A DNA stretch of 64,000 nucleotides, taken from contig NZ_CP125641.1 of assembly GCF_030053155.1 (NCBI RefSeq), forward strand, positions 496,001-560,000, in the 5' to 3' direction. The notes below the pieces were generated by a model, which was not told the origin of the DNA, ran no database searches, and saw only the letters and a program-made list of their open reading frames with translations. Positions 18,072 to 27,006 of this stretch are shown piece by piece. Origin of the DNA: Rhizobium sp. BT03. Lineage in GTDB: Bacteria > Pseudomonadota > Alphaproteobacteria > Rhizobiales > Rhizobiaceae. The position numbers were made by a program, and so were the translations under genes. Each line of letters opens with the position of its first letter. Position 1 is the first letter of the stretch.

Positions 18072-18257
18072 CTAATAGCTGCAAGGACGGTCGTTGCCAA
18101 AGCCGTCGCGGCAGGCAGGTCTCAGTCCATAGTCCACGCTGCTGTATCCAACCGAGCCGGTTTGCACTGAGTCGGTCGAACTCGTTGTGCACGATGACGA
18201 CACGGCAACCGCGATGATGGCTGTGATCGCTGCGAGTATTTTGCGAATCTGGAGCAT
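18072..18257 (-). CDS. Small secreted lipoprotein-like peptide
   Basis: Hypothetical protein of 61 residues. A basic start (MLQIRK) and hydrophobic helix (ILAAITAIIAVAV) end at SSSC, which could be a lipoprotein signal cleavage site, followed by a short Ser/Thr-rich segment and a tail with two further cysteines (PACRDGFGNDRPCSY). GGGAGG lies five bases before the ATG. Rhizobia carry many such short envelope peptides. The function is unknown; it lies between a ROK gene and the mannosidase promoter without an obvious operon. Confidence 0.55.
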   Translation of the reverse strand: MLQIRKILAAITAIIAVAVSSSCTTSSTDSVQTGSVGYSSVDYGLRPACRDGFGNDRPCSY

Positions 18258-18435
18258 CCCCACCTCCCCATTGCTGGCCGAGGGCCAGCGTCATTCATGT
18301 GATTGCCAGTCAGATAGGCCGATACCGCGCCCGGTAAACTGTCGTAGTCGATCAAGATTGCGTTATTCCTTGAACGTCTGGCAGCCGGTCCTATGCCGAA
18401 ACAATGGCTCCCTTCACAATGACCCTCCTCCGCAC

Positions 18436-18463
18436 TTGACGGCAAATCAAAGTTACTTAATCT
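18436..18463 (+). promoter_or_regulatory. Promoter with embedded operator for the alpha-mannosidase gene
   Basis: TTGACG (18436-18441) is followed by CAAATCAAAGTTACTTAATC (18443-18462), the inverted counterpart of the element before the ABC binding protein, differing at one base. The -10 is TAATCT or AATCTA at 16-17 bases. It lies 120 bases before the mannosidase start, leaving an untranslated leader in which nothing else was recognised; the rest of the gap back to 18258 also looks empty. Confidence 0.7.
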
Positions 18464-18582
18464 AAGGTCGGCTGGGCCCGCTGGGAGGAGGGGCCAGCAA
18501 TCGCGATCTCTGTCGCGCCATCTTCATCTCCCAAAGCCATGATTCCGGATCGTTCGCCGCCGATTTTTGAACAGGATAAGCC

Positions 18583-21500
18583 ATGTCTCTGACCATTGCC
18601 CAACGTTTCGATCGTCTCAAAGTCCGCATCGCCGAACTCGCGCATTGGCGGGATCGGCAAAGCGTTGCGATCGACGGCTGGACGTTCGAGGGCGAGCCGA
18701 TCGGTCATCATCAGGACTGGCCGCATCGACAGGGCGTCGTGCATTTCGCCGCCCGCGCCGAGGCGCCGGAGAGCTGGCCGCTCGATGATATCCGCCTGCA
18801 GCTCGATCTCGGCGGCGAGAGCCTGATCACGCTGAGCTATCCCGGCGGCGAGACGGAGATGTTCGGCCTCGATCCCTATCATCAGGAATTTCCGGTCAAG
18901 GGCCGCCGCTTCCAGATCGCGACGGAAAGCGTCGCGCGCTTTCCGTTCGGCGAGCCGAACCGGGCGCCGCGGCTGAACAAGGCCCGGTTCATCCTGCTCG
19001 ATGGTCCTGCTCATCGCTTGCATCTTCTCCTGAAGCAGGTCACCGAGGCGATCGGGGTGCTCGGCGAACATGACGTCGTGCCGCATCTGGTCGATGCCGC
19101 CGAGCAGGCGTTGCGCAGCCTCGACTGGCCGTCGGATACGGCGGCCTACATCTCGCGCACCGCCGATGCCGTCATGCAGCAGAAGATCTGGGAACTGCCG
19201 GAGCTCCAGGAAAATCCGGCGGGCCTCACGGATGAGCAGAGTGCTTCGGCGGCGTCCGCCTTCGAGGTCCTGACGGCGCGGTTGAAGGAATTGCAGACGC
19301 GCTTTCCGCCGAATGGCGAGCTGCTGCTGACCGGCCATGCCCATATCGACCTCGCCTGGCTTTGGCCCTATCGCGAGACGCGGCGGAAGATGCGGCGCAC
19401 CTTCAACACGGCGCTGTCGCTGATGGAGCGCTCCGACGATTTCCGCTTCAACCAGTCGACCGCCCATTATTACGCGCAGATGGAAGAGGAAGACCCGGAG
19501 CTTCTCGAACACATCAAGGAGAAGGTCGCGGAAGGTAAATGGGAAACAGTCGGCGGCATGTGGGTCGAGCCTGATACCAATATGCCCACCGGCGAAAGCC
19601 TTGTCCGCCAGGTGCTCTACGGCCAGCGTTATTTCGAAAAGACCTTCGGCACGCGCCATACGGTGTGCTGGCTGCCGGATTGCTTCGGTTTCTCCGGCGC
19701 GCTGCCGCAGATCCTGAGACAGGGCGGCATCGACAGCTTCTTCACCATCAAGGTCAATTGGAGCGAGACCAACCATATCCCTTCCGATCTCTTCTGGTGG
19801 AAGGGTCTCGACGGCAGCCAGGTGCTGACCCACACTTTCGACAATCCGATGCAGGGATATAACGGCTTCGTGCAGGCCGATTGCTATCTGCCGACATGGA
19901 AGAACTTCCGCGGCAAGGTGCAGCACGATACCTCGCTTCTGGCCGTCGGCTACGGCGACGGCGGCGGCGGTGTGACGCCTGAAATGGTGGAGCGCGAAGT
20001 GCAGCTGCGCGATTTCCCCGCCATTCCGCAGGCGCGCTGGGGCACCGTCAAAAGCTTCTACGAGAAGGCGCACCGCACTGCGGGGGAAAAGAACCTTCCC
20101 GTCTGGGACGGCGAGATCTATCTCGAACTGCACCGGGCGACGCTGACGACGCAAAGCGGCGTCAAACGCAAACACCGGCAGGCCGAACGCGCACTGATTA
20201 CCGCCGAAACGCTCGCTTCCCTTGCCCATATGCTCGGTGCCGAAAAGCCGAAAAGTCTCGAAGCGGATTGGCGCGTGGTGCTGAAGAACGAATTCCACGA
20301 CATCCTGCCGGGATCGAGCATCCGCGAGGTTTATCAGGATGCGGAGCAGGAACTGGGTGGCGTCATCGACCACGCCAAGTCCGAGCAGGCAAAGGCCTTG
20401 CAGGCGCTGTCGGCCCATCTGCCGAAGGGCGGGCTCGGCAATGCGCTCGTCGTCGTCAATCCGTCGCTTGCGCCACGGCCGGTGAGCGCCACGCTTGCCG
20501 ACGGCACGGTCATCTCGGCCGGCGATATCGTCGCTCCTCTATCCGTCGCGGTCTTCGATCGGCAGGTGCTTCGGCCGGCCGGCCGGCTGACGGCCAGCCC
20601 GGATTGCCTCGAAAACGACCATCTCGCTGTGACCATCGGCAAGGACGGGGCGGTTGCGAGCCTCATCCACAAGGCGAGCGGCCGCGAAGCGGTCGATGGT
20701 TCGGCCAACCAGCTCTGGGTCTATCCGGCCGACAAGCCGCGCAATTGGGACGCCTGGGATATCGACGCCGATTATGCCGAAAAGGCCATCCGTCTCGAGG
20801 CGCCGGAAAGCATTTCGCTTGTCGAAAGCGGCCCGCACCGCGCGGCAATCCGCGTCGTTCATCGCTACCGGAATTCGAGCGTCACCCAGACCTATGTGCT
20901 CAGTGCCAATGCGAAGCGGCTCGATATCGAAACGACGATCGACTGGCATGACCGCCGCACCCTGCTGCGCACCCTGAACCCGGTCGATGTCCGGTCGCGG
21001 AAGGCAACGTTCGAATGCGCCTTCGGCGTCGTCGAGCGGGCGACGCACAGCAACACCTCCTGGGAACAGGCAATGTTCGAGGCGGTCGCCCATCGCTTCG
21101 TCGATATCAGCGAGCCGGGTTTCGGTGTCGCCCTGATTAACAACGCCAAATACGGCCATAGCGCACGCGGCAATGTGATCGGCATGAGCCTGGTGCGCGG
21201 GCCGATCTATCCGGATCCGCTGGCCGATGAAGGCGAGCAGAGCTTCACCTATGCGCTGATGCCGCATGAGGGTGCCTGGCATGACGGCGGCGTGCTCGAC
21301 GAGGCGATCGATCTCAACCAGCCGCTTGTCGCAGTTGAAGCCAGCGGCCTCTCCGCCGGCACTTTTGCGCCGCTAGCGGTCACCGGAATCCCCGTCGCGT
21401 TCTCAGGCCTGAAGCCGGCAGAAGAGGGTGACGGTCTCATCCTGCGCCTCTACGAACCGGCCGGCCGGCGCGGCACGCTCGCCCTCGACCTGCCTTCAGG

Positions 21501-21609
21501 ATGGACGGCATCGCAGCCGCTGAACATTCTCGAAGAGCCGATGGAGCGGAAGGGAGCTGCCGACATCATGCCGTTCGAAATCCGGACCTGGAAGCTGCAA
21601 AATGGCTGA
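18583..21609 (+). CDS. Alpha-mannosidase, glycoside hydrolase family 38
   Basis: Cytoplasmic exo-mannosidase of 1008 residues (no signal peptide), the usual size of bacterial GH38 enzymes. The catalytic domain starts at GHAHIDLAWLWP (His252 and Asp256 fit zinc binding) and holds GGMWVEPDTNMPTGESLVRQ and WLPDCFGFSGALPQ, where Asp366 is the likely nucleophile. The helical middle domain and beta-sandwich C-terminus follow (FHDILPGSSIREVY is the conserved entry). AGGA precedes the ATG. The promoter matches that of the ABC operon, so it should act on mannosides taken up by that transporter. Confidence 0.93.
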   Translation: MSLTIAQRFDRLKVRIAELAHWRDRQSVAIDGWTFEGEPIGHHQDWPHRQGVVHFAARAEAPESWPLDDIRLQLDLGGESLITLSYPGGETEMFGLDPYHQEFPVKGRRFQIATESVARFPFGEPNRAPRLNKARFILLDGPAHRLHLLLKQVTEAIGVLGEHDVVPHLVDAAEQALRSLDWPSDTAAYISRTADAVMQQKIWELPELQENPAGLTDEQSASAASAFEVLTARLKELQTRFPPNGELLLTGHAHIDLAWLWPYRETRRKMRRTFNTALSLMERSDDFRFNQSTAHYYAQMEEEDPELLEHIKEKVAEGKWETVGGMWVEPDTNMPTGESLVRQVLYGQRYFEKTFGTRHTVCWLPDCFGFSGALPQILRQGGIDSFFTIKVNWSETNHIPSDLFWWKGLDGSQVLTHTFDNPMQGYNGFVQADCYLPTWKNFRGKVQHDTSLLAVGYGDGGGGVTPEMVEREVQLRDFPAIPQARWGTVKSFYEKAHRTAGEKNLPVWDGEIYLELHRATLTTQSGVKRKHRQAERALITAETLASLAHMLGAEKPKSLEADWRVVLKNEFHDILPGSSIREVYQDAEQELGGVIDHAKSEQAKALQALSAHLPKGGLGNALVVVNPSLAPRPVSATLADGTVISAGDIVAPLSVAVFDRQVLRPAGRLTASPDCLENDHLAVTIGKDGAVASLIHKASGREAVDGSANQLWVYPADKPRNWDAWDIDADYAEKAIRLEAPESISLVESGPHRAAIRVVHRYRNSSVTQTYVLSANAKRLDIETTIDWHDRRTLLRTLNPVDVRSRKATFECAFGVVERATHSNTSWEQAMFEAVAHRFVDISEPGFGVALINNAKYGHSARGNVIGMSLVRGPIYPDPLADEGEQSFTYALMPHEGAWHDGGVLDEAIDLNQPLVAVEASGLSAGTFAPLAVTGIPVAFSGLKPAEEGDGLILRLYEPAGRRGTLALDLPSGWTASQPLNILEEPMERKGAADIMPFEIRTWKLQNG

Positions 21610-21699
21610 CGCCTGACCGCCATGCGTGCCGGGAATTAAATGGCCGATGGCAAACGCACCATGATTTGAAGAACTGGCGGGCGCTCCTGAAAGCAGCTG

Positions 21700-22641
21700 C
21701 TATCCCCTAGAATTGGATGAGACGCCAGCCGCATCCGGCGGTCGAAAAGCGTCGGGTCGGGCGGCAAAGTTCGCAACTACAAAATCCACGAAAGCGCGGA
21801 CTTTTGGTGAAAGCTGACGATTGGACGGCCAGACGAGCGAGAGCGAACCGTACGGCACCATGAAGGAAGTCAGGACGGGGACCAAACTTCCGGCCCGCAT
21901 ATGGGACTCTGCGACGTAGACGGGCAGATGCGCAAGGCCCAAGCCGTCCCGTGCTGCCCGCAGACCTGCATCCGTGTTGTTGAACGTAAGGTTCCTTGGG
22001 AAAATTACCCGATCGTATGGTGAGCGGAATGCCCACGGCGCAAGCCGGCCGCTGGATGGGTATTTGAAGTGAATGCAGGCATGTTGGGAGAGGTCATCCG
22101 GCGTCTGCGGTCGTCCATGGCGCTTGAAATAATCGGGACTTCCGCAAACGACGAAATGCTGGTCGCCGAGATGGCGGGCAATTAATCGTGCATCGGCAAG
22201 CTCACCGCTGCGCACGACGACATCCAGGCCCTCTGCGACCAGGTCGATGACCTTGTCTTCGAAATCGATGTCCAGTTCGATCTCCGGAAACTGCCCGGCA
22301 AAAAAGGGCAGGATCGGCATGAGAAGGTGATGCCCGACGATATGCGGCACGCTGACGCGAAGGCGCCCCCTTGGACGTTCCCGGCTTCGTGAGATCGTGG
22401 CCTCCGCGTCATGCATGTCGTCGATGATGCGTTTGTAGCGCTCGTAGAGCAGGGTTCCTGCTTCGGTCAGGCTGATGCTGCGCGTGGTGCGGTTGAAGAG
22501 CCGCACGCCCAATCGGCTTTCGAGCCGTGCGACCGCTTTTCCAATCGCGGAGGGTGAAACGCCGGCGACGCGCGCGGCTCCGACATAGCTCTGCTGTTCG
22601 GCAGCATAGACAAGGGCGAAAACGCTCGCGAGGCTTTCCAT
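21700..22641 (-). CDS. LysR-family transcriptional regulator
   Basis: DNA-binding regulator of 313 residues. The N-terminal winged helix (QQSYVGAARVAGVSPSAIGK and the following RLESRLGVRLFNRTTR) is typical, as is the periplasmic-binding-like effector domain starting near GRLRVSVPH. The ATG at 22641 (MESLASVFAL) gives the normal length; the open frame to 22731 would add an atypical tail. It is divergent from the alpha/beta hydrolase gene across 123 bases and probably controls it. Confidence 0.88.
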   Translation of the reverse strand: MESLASVFALVYAAEQQSYVGAARVAGVSPSAIGKAVARLESRLGVRLFNRTTRSISLTEAGTLLYERYKRIIDDMHDAEATISRSRERPRGRLRVSVPHIVGHHLLMPILPFFAGQFPEIELDIDFEDKVIDLVAEGLDVVVRSGELADARLIARHLGDQHFVVCGSPDYFKRHGRPQTPDDLSQHACIHFKYPSSGRLAPWAFRSPYDRVIFPRNLTFNNTDAGLRAARDGLGLAHLPVYVAESHMRAGSLVPVLTSFMVPYGSLSLVWPSNRQLSPKVRAFVDFVVANFAARPDAFRPPDAAGVSSNSRG

Positions 22642-22764
22642 TTGGCACCCAATTAGAGAGATTTTGTCCTTTATGTACGTCCGTAAGCTGCCATTGATCA
22701 ATATTGCGTAGGAAATATCCTTTGTCGCCAAGCGGTATCAGCCCCGCATCAGAGGAGTGGAAGC

Positions 22765-23649
22765 ATGCAGGACTATGCAAAAGAATTGCCTGAGCACGTC
22801 GGCAAATACATTGGAGAGAACGAGCTGTTTCTGGAGATATTTCGGGGGAACAACAGTTCGTCGCAGCGTGCACGACCGCCTTTGCTTTTCGTTCACGGCG
22901 CCTTCACCGGCAGCTGGATGTGGAGCAAGCACCTTCCTCATTTCATATCGGCCGGATGGAATTCTTACTGCATCAATTTGCGCGGCCACTACAAAAGCAG
23001 ATCGGTCGATTTGACCAAGGTCGAATTTGAGGACTACCTGGACGACATCCGCCAGGCGATCTCCGAAATCGCTGAGGAATGCGCAACTCCACCTGTTGTG
23101 ATCGGCTTCAGCATGGGAGGGATACTGAGCCAGAAACTGGCGGAAAGCGTCGGGATTGCCGGGCTGGTGCTGATCGATTCCAGCATTTGCAGGCAAGTGC
23201 ATGACGAGGTGCCCTATCGTCATCTTGCACCCCGAATGCCGGGTCTGGTTGTGCCGGCGCCGGCGCGCGACGAGCAAAGCAGCGCCGATGAAACGCTCGA
23301 CGATATCACGTTCCAGCGGAAGTACCTGTCGATGGAATCGGCGAAGGCATTCGCCGCATTTTCCTTTCATTTCGGGGCGGAGGGGATTTCCGTCGATGGC
23401 GGGAAAATCACCTGTCCCAGCCTAGTCATCTCAGCCGTCAAGGATGAAGAGGATGATCGCCGAGGCCGGGCGACGGCGCGGCATATTGGCGGCGAGTATC
23501 TGGGGCTTCAGGGGACGACACATACGGGTCTGCTGGTCGGGCAAAGATACCAAGAGGCCGTAAGCTGCATGATGGTTTGGCTGGCGCGCTTTGCAGATAG
23601 CTCCAGTCAGCCTTCCAAGCTGAGGCTTGCCAGCAGCCGGCCGACATAG
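22765..23649 (+). CDS. Alpha/beta-fold hydrolase
   Basis: Hydrolase of 294 residues. The oxyanion-hole HG motif is in LLFVHGAFTGSWMW, the nucleophile Ser116 in GFSMGG, and the catalytic His is probably in TTHTGLL near the end. No signal peptide is seen. The substrate is unknown; the fold fits esterases, lactonases and haloperoxidase-like enzymes. The ATG follows a GAGGAG. Its 3' end overlaps the convergent TetR gene by 43 bases, so one of the two C-termini could be an artefact, but both frames read as family members. Confidence 0.82.
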   Translation: MQDYAKELPEHVGKYIGENELFLEIFRGNNSSSQRARPPLLFVHGAFTGSWMWSKHLPHFISAGWNSYCINLRGHYKSRSVDLTKVEFEDYLDDIRQAISEIAEECATPPVVIGFSMGGILSQKLAESVGIAGLVLIDSSICRQVHDEVPYRHLAPRMPGLVVPAPARDEQSSADETLDDITFQRKYLSMESAKAFAAFSFHFGAEGISVDGGKITCPSLVISAVKDEEDDRRGRATARHIGGEYLGLQGTTHTGLLVGQRYQEAVSCMMVWLARFADSSSQPSKLRLASSRPT

Positions 23650-24242
23650 GCTTCCAAGCCGCCGACCATGTCGAAGCGGTCGGGATCGCGCAGCCAGAGC
23701 ATCTGCAGGCCGTCCATCACCGCGATCAGTTCGGCGGCCATTGCCCTGCTGTCGATCCTGGCGTCGATCGCGCCGTCGGCAATCGCCCGTTCGAAGGTCG
23801 CGGCGACATCCTTCTGCATCTGGGTGGCGCGCGCGAGAAACCATGCCTTGGCGGGGTGGTCCTTCATAAGGCTCTCGGCATTCAGGATGGCGAAGGCCCT
23901 GACGACCTCGATCATGTCGGCGTTGCGGCGGAAGATGGCGACCATGCCCTTGAGCAGGCCGCTGAGATCGGAGCGATAATGCTCGATGAAATCAGCACTT
24001 TCGAGATCGCGTTGTGCGAGGATTGCCAGCAGCAGATCGACCTTTGTGGGAAAGTGGTGCAGCAAGCCGGGCAGCGACAGGCCGACATCCCGGGCGATAT
24101 CGCCGATCGCGGCATTCTGGTAGCCGTCCTCGGCAAAGCGCCGCATCGCCGCCGTCAGGATTTCCGCCCGGCGTGTCTCTCCCTTGCGGGATCGGCGCCG
24201 TTGTTTTTCCTCTCCGGTCTGCTGTTCCGACAATTCTGCCAT
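23607..24242 (-). CDS. TetR-family transcriptional regulator
   Basis: Repressor of 211 residues. A basic N-terminal tail (EEKQRRRSRKGETRR) leads into the TetR helix-turn-helix (AAIGDIARDVGLSLPGLLHHF) and a helical ligand domain. It is divergent from the GH3 beta-glucosidase gene, and a 16-bp palindrome lies in the gap, so it is likely to repress that gene and perhaps itself. The inducer is unknown. Confidence 0.88.
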   Translation of the reverse strand: MAELSEQQTGEEKQRRRSRKGETRRAEILTAAMRRFAEDGYQNAAIGDIARDVGLSLPGLLHHFPTKVDLLLAILAQRDLESADFIEHYRSDLSGLLKGMVAIFRRNADMIEVVRAFAILNAESLMKDHPAKAWFLARATQMQKDVAATFERAIADGAIDARIDSRAMAAELIAVMDGLQMLWLRDPDRFDMVGGLEAYVGRLLASLSLEG

Positions 24243-24345
24243 CGTCTCTTGTCTGCCTCTTGGAGCGGCGGTCGGCCGGTCCTCGGCCGATTTCTCCCAT
24301 GCTCTCTATCCATACATCAGGCTTGCCCGATTGACATCTTAAAAA

Positions 24346-24361
24346 TACCGAGTAATCGGTA
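24346..24361. promoter_or_regulatory. Palindromic operator between tetR and the beta-glucosidase gene
   Basis: TACCGA-GTAA-TCGGTA is a perfect 6-base-arm inverted repeat, of the size bound by a TetR dimer. It lies 29 bases before the glucosidase start and 10 bases after a TTGACA box at 24331-24336, so binding would block transcription of the glucosidase gene. Confidence 0.6.
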
Positions 24362-24389
24362 GGTTTAAGGATTTCCTTGGGAGGTTTGC

Positions 24390-26852
24390 ATGATCGATTC
24401 CATTCTCGACCAGATGACGCTCGAGGAGCAGGTCTCCCTGCTATCCGGCGCCGATTTCTGGACGACCGTTCCCGTCGAGCGTCTCGGCGTGCCGAAGATC
24501 AAGGTAACGGACGGGCCGAACGGCGCGCGCGGCGCCGGTTCGCTGGTCGCCGGTGTCAAGGCGACCTGCTTTCCGGTCGGCATCGCCCTCGGCGCCACCT
24601 GGAATCCCGATCTCGTCTCGCAGATGGGCGCAGCCCTTGCGCGCCAGGCAAAGAGCAAGGGTGCCGCGGTGCTGCTTGCGCCCACGGTGAATATCCACCG
24701 TTCCGGACTCAACGGCCGAAATTTCGAATGCTATTCGGAAGATCCGATGCTGACTGCAGAACTCGCCGTCGCCTATATCGACGGCGTGCAGGGGGAGGGG
24801 ATCGCAGCGACGATCAAGCATTTTGCCGGCAACGAATCCGAGATCGAGCGCCAGACCATGTCTTCCGATATCGACGAGCGGACGCTGCGCGAAATCTATC
24901 TTCCGCCCTTCGAACAGGCCGTCCGCCGCGCCGGCGTGATGGCCGTCATGTCCTCCTATAACCGCCTCAACGGCACCTATACCAGCGAGCATCACTGGCT
25001 GCTGACCAAGGTGCTGCGCGAGGAATGGGGTTTCCAAGGTATCGTCATGTCCGACTGGTTCGGCTCGCATTCGACCGCAGAGACGATCATTGCCGGTCTC
25101 GATCTCGAAATGCCGGGTCCGGCGCGTGATCGCGGCGCTAAGCTCGTCGCCGCCGTGCGCGAGGGCAAGGTCGAGGCCGAAACCGTGCGGGCGGCAGCGC
25201 GGCGGATGCTGCTTCTGCTCGAGCGGGTCGGCGCCTTCAAGAGCAAGCCCGATCTCACCGAGCGGGCGATCGACCTGCCTGAGGATCGGGCGCTGATCCG
25301 GCGCCTCGGCGCAGAAGGCGCGGTTCTCCTCAGGAATGACGGCATCCTGCCGCTGGCGAAAACCTCGCTCGACCGTATCGCCGTCATCGGCCCCAATGCG
25401 GCAAGCGCGCGCGTCATGGGCGGCGGCAGCGCGCAGATCGCGGCGCATTATACAGTGAGCCCGCTCGAAGGCATTCGCGCCGCCCTTGCCAATGCCAACA
25501 GCATCAGCCATGCGGTCGGCTGCCGCCATAACCGTCTGATCGACGTGTTCAAGGGCAAGATCACGGTCGAATATTTCAAGGGCCGGGGCTGCAAGGGCAA
25601 TCCGCTGCATTTGGAAATCGTCGACAAGGGCGAATTCTTCTGGTTCGAGCTGCCGTCCGGCGATCTCGACCCTGCCGATTTTTCGGCCAGGATGACCATG
25701 CAATTCGTGCCGGAGGAGAGCGGCGATCATGTCTTCGGCATGACCAATGCCGGCCTGGCGCGTCTCTTCGTCGACGGTGCATTGACAGTCGACGGCCATG
25801 AGGGCTGGACGCGCGGCGAAAACTATTTCGGCACCGCCAATGACGAACAGCGCGGCACCGTGCCGCTCGAAGCCGGCCGCGCCTATGCGGTGACCGTCGA
25901 GTATGAGCCGTCCATCGCGAGCGGGGAGGGCATCAACCTTATCGCCGTTCGTTTCGGCGTGGAAAAGCCGCTCGGCGAGGCTGATATCGAGGCAGCCGTC
26001 GAGACGGCCCGCAATTCCGATCTGGCGCTTCTCTTTGTCGGCCGCGACGGCGAATGGGATACCGAAGGGCTGGACCTGCCCGACATGCGGCTTCCGGGCC
26101 GGCAGGAGGAGTTGATCGAGCGGGTGGTGGCCGTCAACGCCAATACCGTCGTCGTGCTGCAGACCGGCGGCCCGGTGGAAATGCCCTGGCTCGGCAAGGT
26201 CCGTGCCGTGCTTGAGATGTGGTATCCGGGGCAGGAGCTGGGCAATGCCGTCGCCGATGTGCTGTTCGGCGACGTCGAACCCGGCGGGCGCCTGCCGCAG
26301 ACCTTCCCGAAGGCGCTGGTGGACAACTCCGCCATCACAAGCGATCCCGCCGTCTATCCCGGCAAGGACGGGCACGTGCACTATGCGGAAGGCGTCTTCG
26401 TCGGCTACCGTCATCACGACACACGCGCCGTCGAGCCGCTCTTCCCCTTCGGCTTCGGCCTTGGCTATACCCGCTTCAACTGGGGTGCACCGCGGCTGTC
26501 GGCAGGCGAAATGGGTGCCGAAGGCGTGATTGTCAGTGTCGACCTGACCAATACCGGCGATCGGGCAGGATCCGAACTGGTCCAGCTCTATGTGCGCTCG
26601 CCGAAGACCAAAGTGGAGCGGCCGGACAAGGAGCTGCGCGCCTTCGCAAAACTTTCGCTGCAGCCTGGTGAGACCGGCACGGCCACGATGAAGATCCTGC
26701 CGCGCGATCTCGCTTATTTCGACGTCGAAACCGGCGCCTTCCGCGCCGACCCGGGTGACTATCAGCTGATCGTGGCGGCGAATGCCGCGGATATCCGGTT
26801 CGTCGTTGATCTGTCCTCACCACTCACCCACGTGCTGCCGGCTTCGCATTAG
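24390..26852 (+). CDS. Beta-glucosidase, glycoside hydrolase family 3 with PA14 insert
   Basis: Glycosidase of 820 residues without a signal peptide. The GH3 N-domain carries IKVTDGPNGARG, KHFAGNESEIERQ and the nucleophile Asp222 in VMSDWFGSHST. The second domain has the GPNA and GGGSAQ loops and is interrupted at about residues 395-535 by a PA14 carbohydrate-binding domain (KITVEYFKG...EGWTRGENYF). A C-terminal Fn3-like domain follows (VDLTNTGDRAGSELVQLYV). This is the layout of bacterial beta-glucosidases acting on plant-derived beta-glucosides. It is controlled by the divergent TetR. Confidence 0.92.
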   Translation: MIDSILDQMTLEEQVSLLSGADFWTTVPVERLGVPKIKVTDGPNGARGAGSLVAGVKATCFPVGIALGATWNPDLVSQMGAALARQAKSKGAAVLLAPTVNIHRSGLNGRNFECYSEDPMLTAELAVAYIDGVQGEGIAATIKHFAGNESEIERQTMSSDIDERTLREIYLPPFEQAVRRAGVMAVMSSYNRLNGTYTSEHHWLLTKVLREEWGFQGIVMSDWFGSHSTAETIIAGLDLEMPGPARDRGAKLVAAVREGKVEAETVRAAARRMLLLLERVGAFKSKPDLTERAIDLPEDRALIRRLGAEGAVLLRNDGILPLAKTSLDRIAVIGPNAASARVMGGGSAQIAAHYTVSPLEGIRAALANANSISHAVGCRHNRLIDVFKGKITVEYFKGRGCKGNPLHLEIVDKGEFFWFELPSGDLDPADFSARMTMQFVPEESGDHVFGMTNAGLARLFVDGALTVDGHEGWTRGENYFGTANDEQRGTVPLEAGRAYAVTVEYEPSIASGEGINLIAVRFGVEKPLGEADIEAAVETARNSDLALLFVGRDGEWDTEGLDLPDMRLPGRQEELIERVVAVNANTVVVLQTGGPVEMPWLGKVRAVLEMWYPGQELGNAVADVLFGDVEPGGRLPQTFPKALVDNSAITSDPAVYPGKDGHVHYAEGVFVGYRHHDTRAVEPLFPFGFGLGYTRFNWGAPRLSAGEMGAEGVIVSVDLTNTGDRAGSELVQLYVRSPKTKVERPDKELRAFAKLSLQPGETGTATMKILPRDLAYFDVETGAFRADPGDYQLIVAANAADIRFVVDLSSPLTHVLPASH

Positions 26853-27006
26853 CTAGCGGCTGCATTCTCCTGATATTTCAAGCAGACTATCTGAAGCGCT
26901 CGCAATAGCGACTGATGCCGGGATTGTTGTGGGCGATCTCATGTTGGTGCAGCGTGGCAGGGTCTCGTAAGTGATTCCCAACTTGGTCGGCAAGGAGGTC
27001 TCTCTT

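Noticed and set aside
18457..20418. 653-residue open frame opposite the alpha-mannosidase gene
   Set aside because: Antisense shadow of GH38; it would also run through the mannosidase promoter.
24441..26417. 658-residue open frame opposite the GH3 gene
   Set aside because: Antisense shadow; no recognisable family, while the sense strand encodes a complete enzyme.
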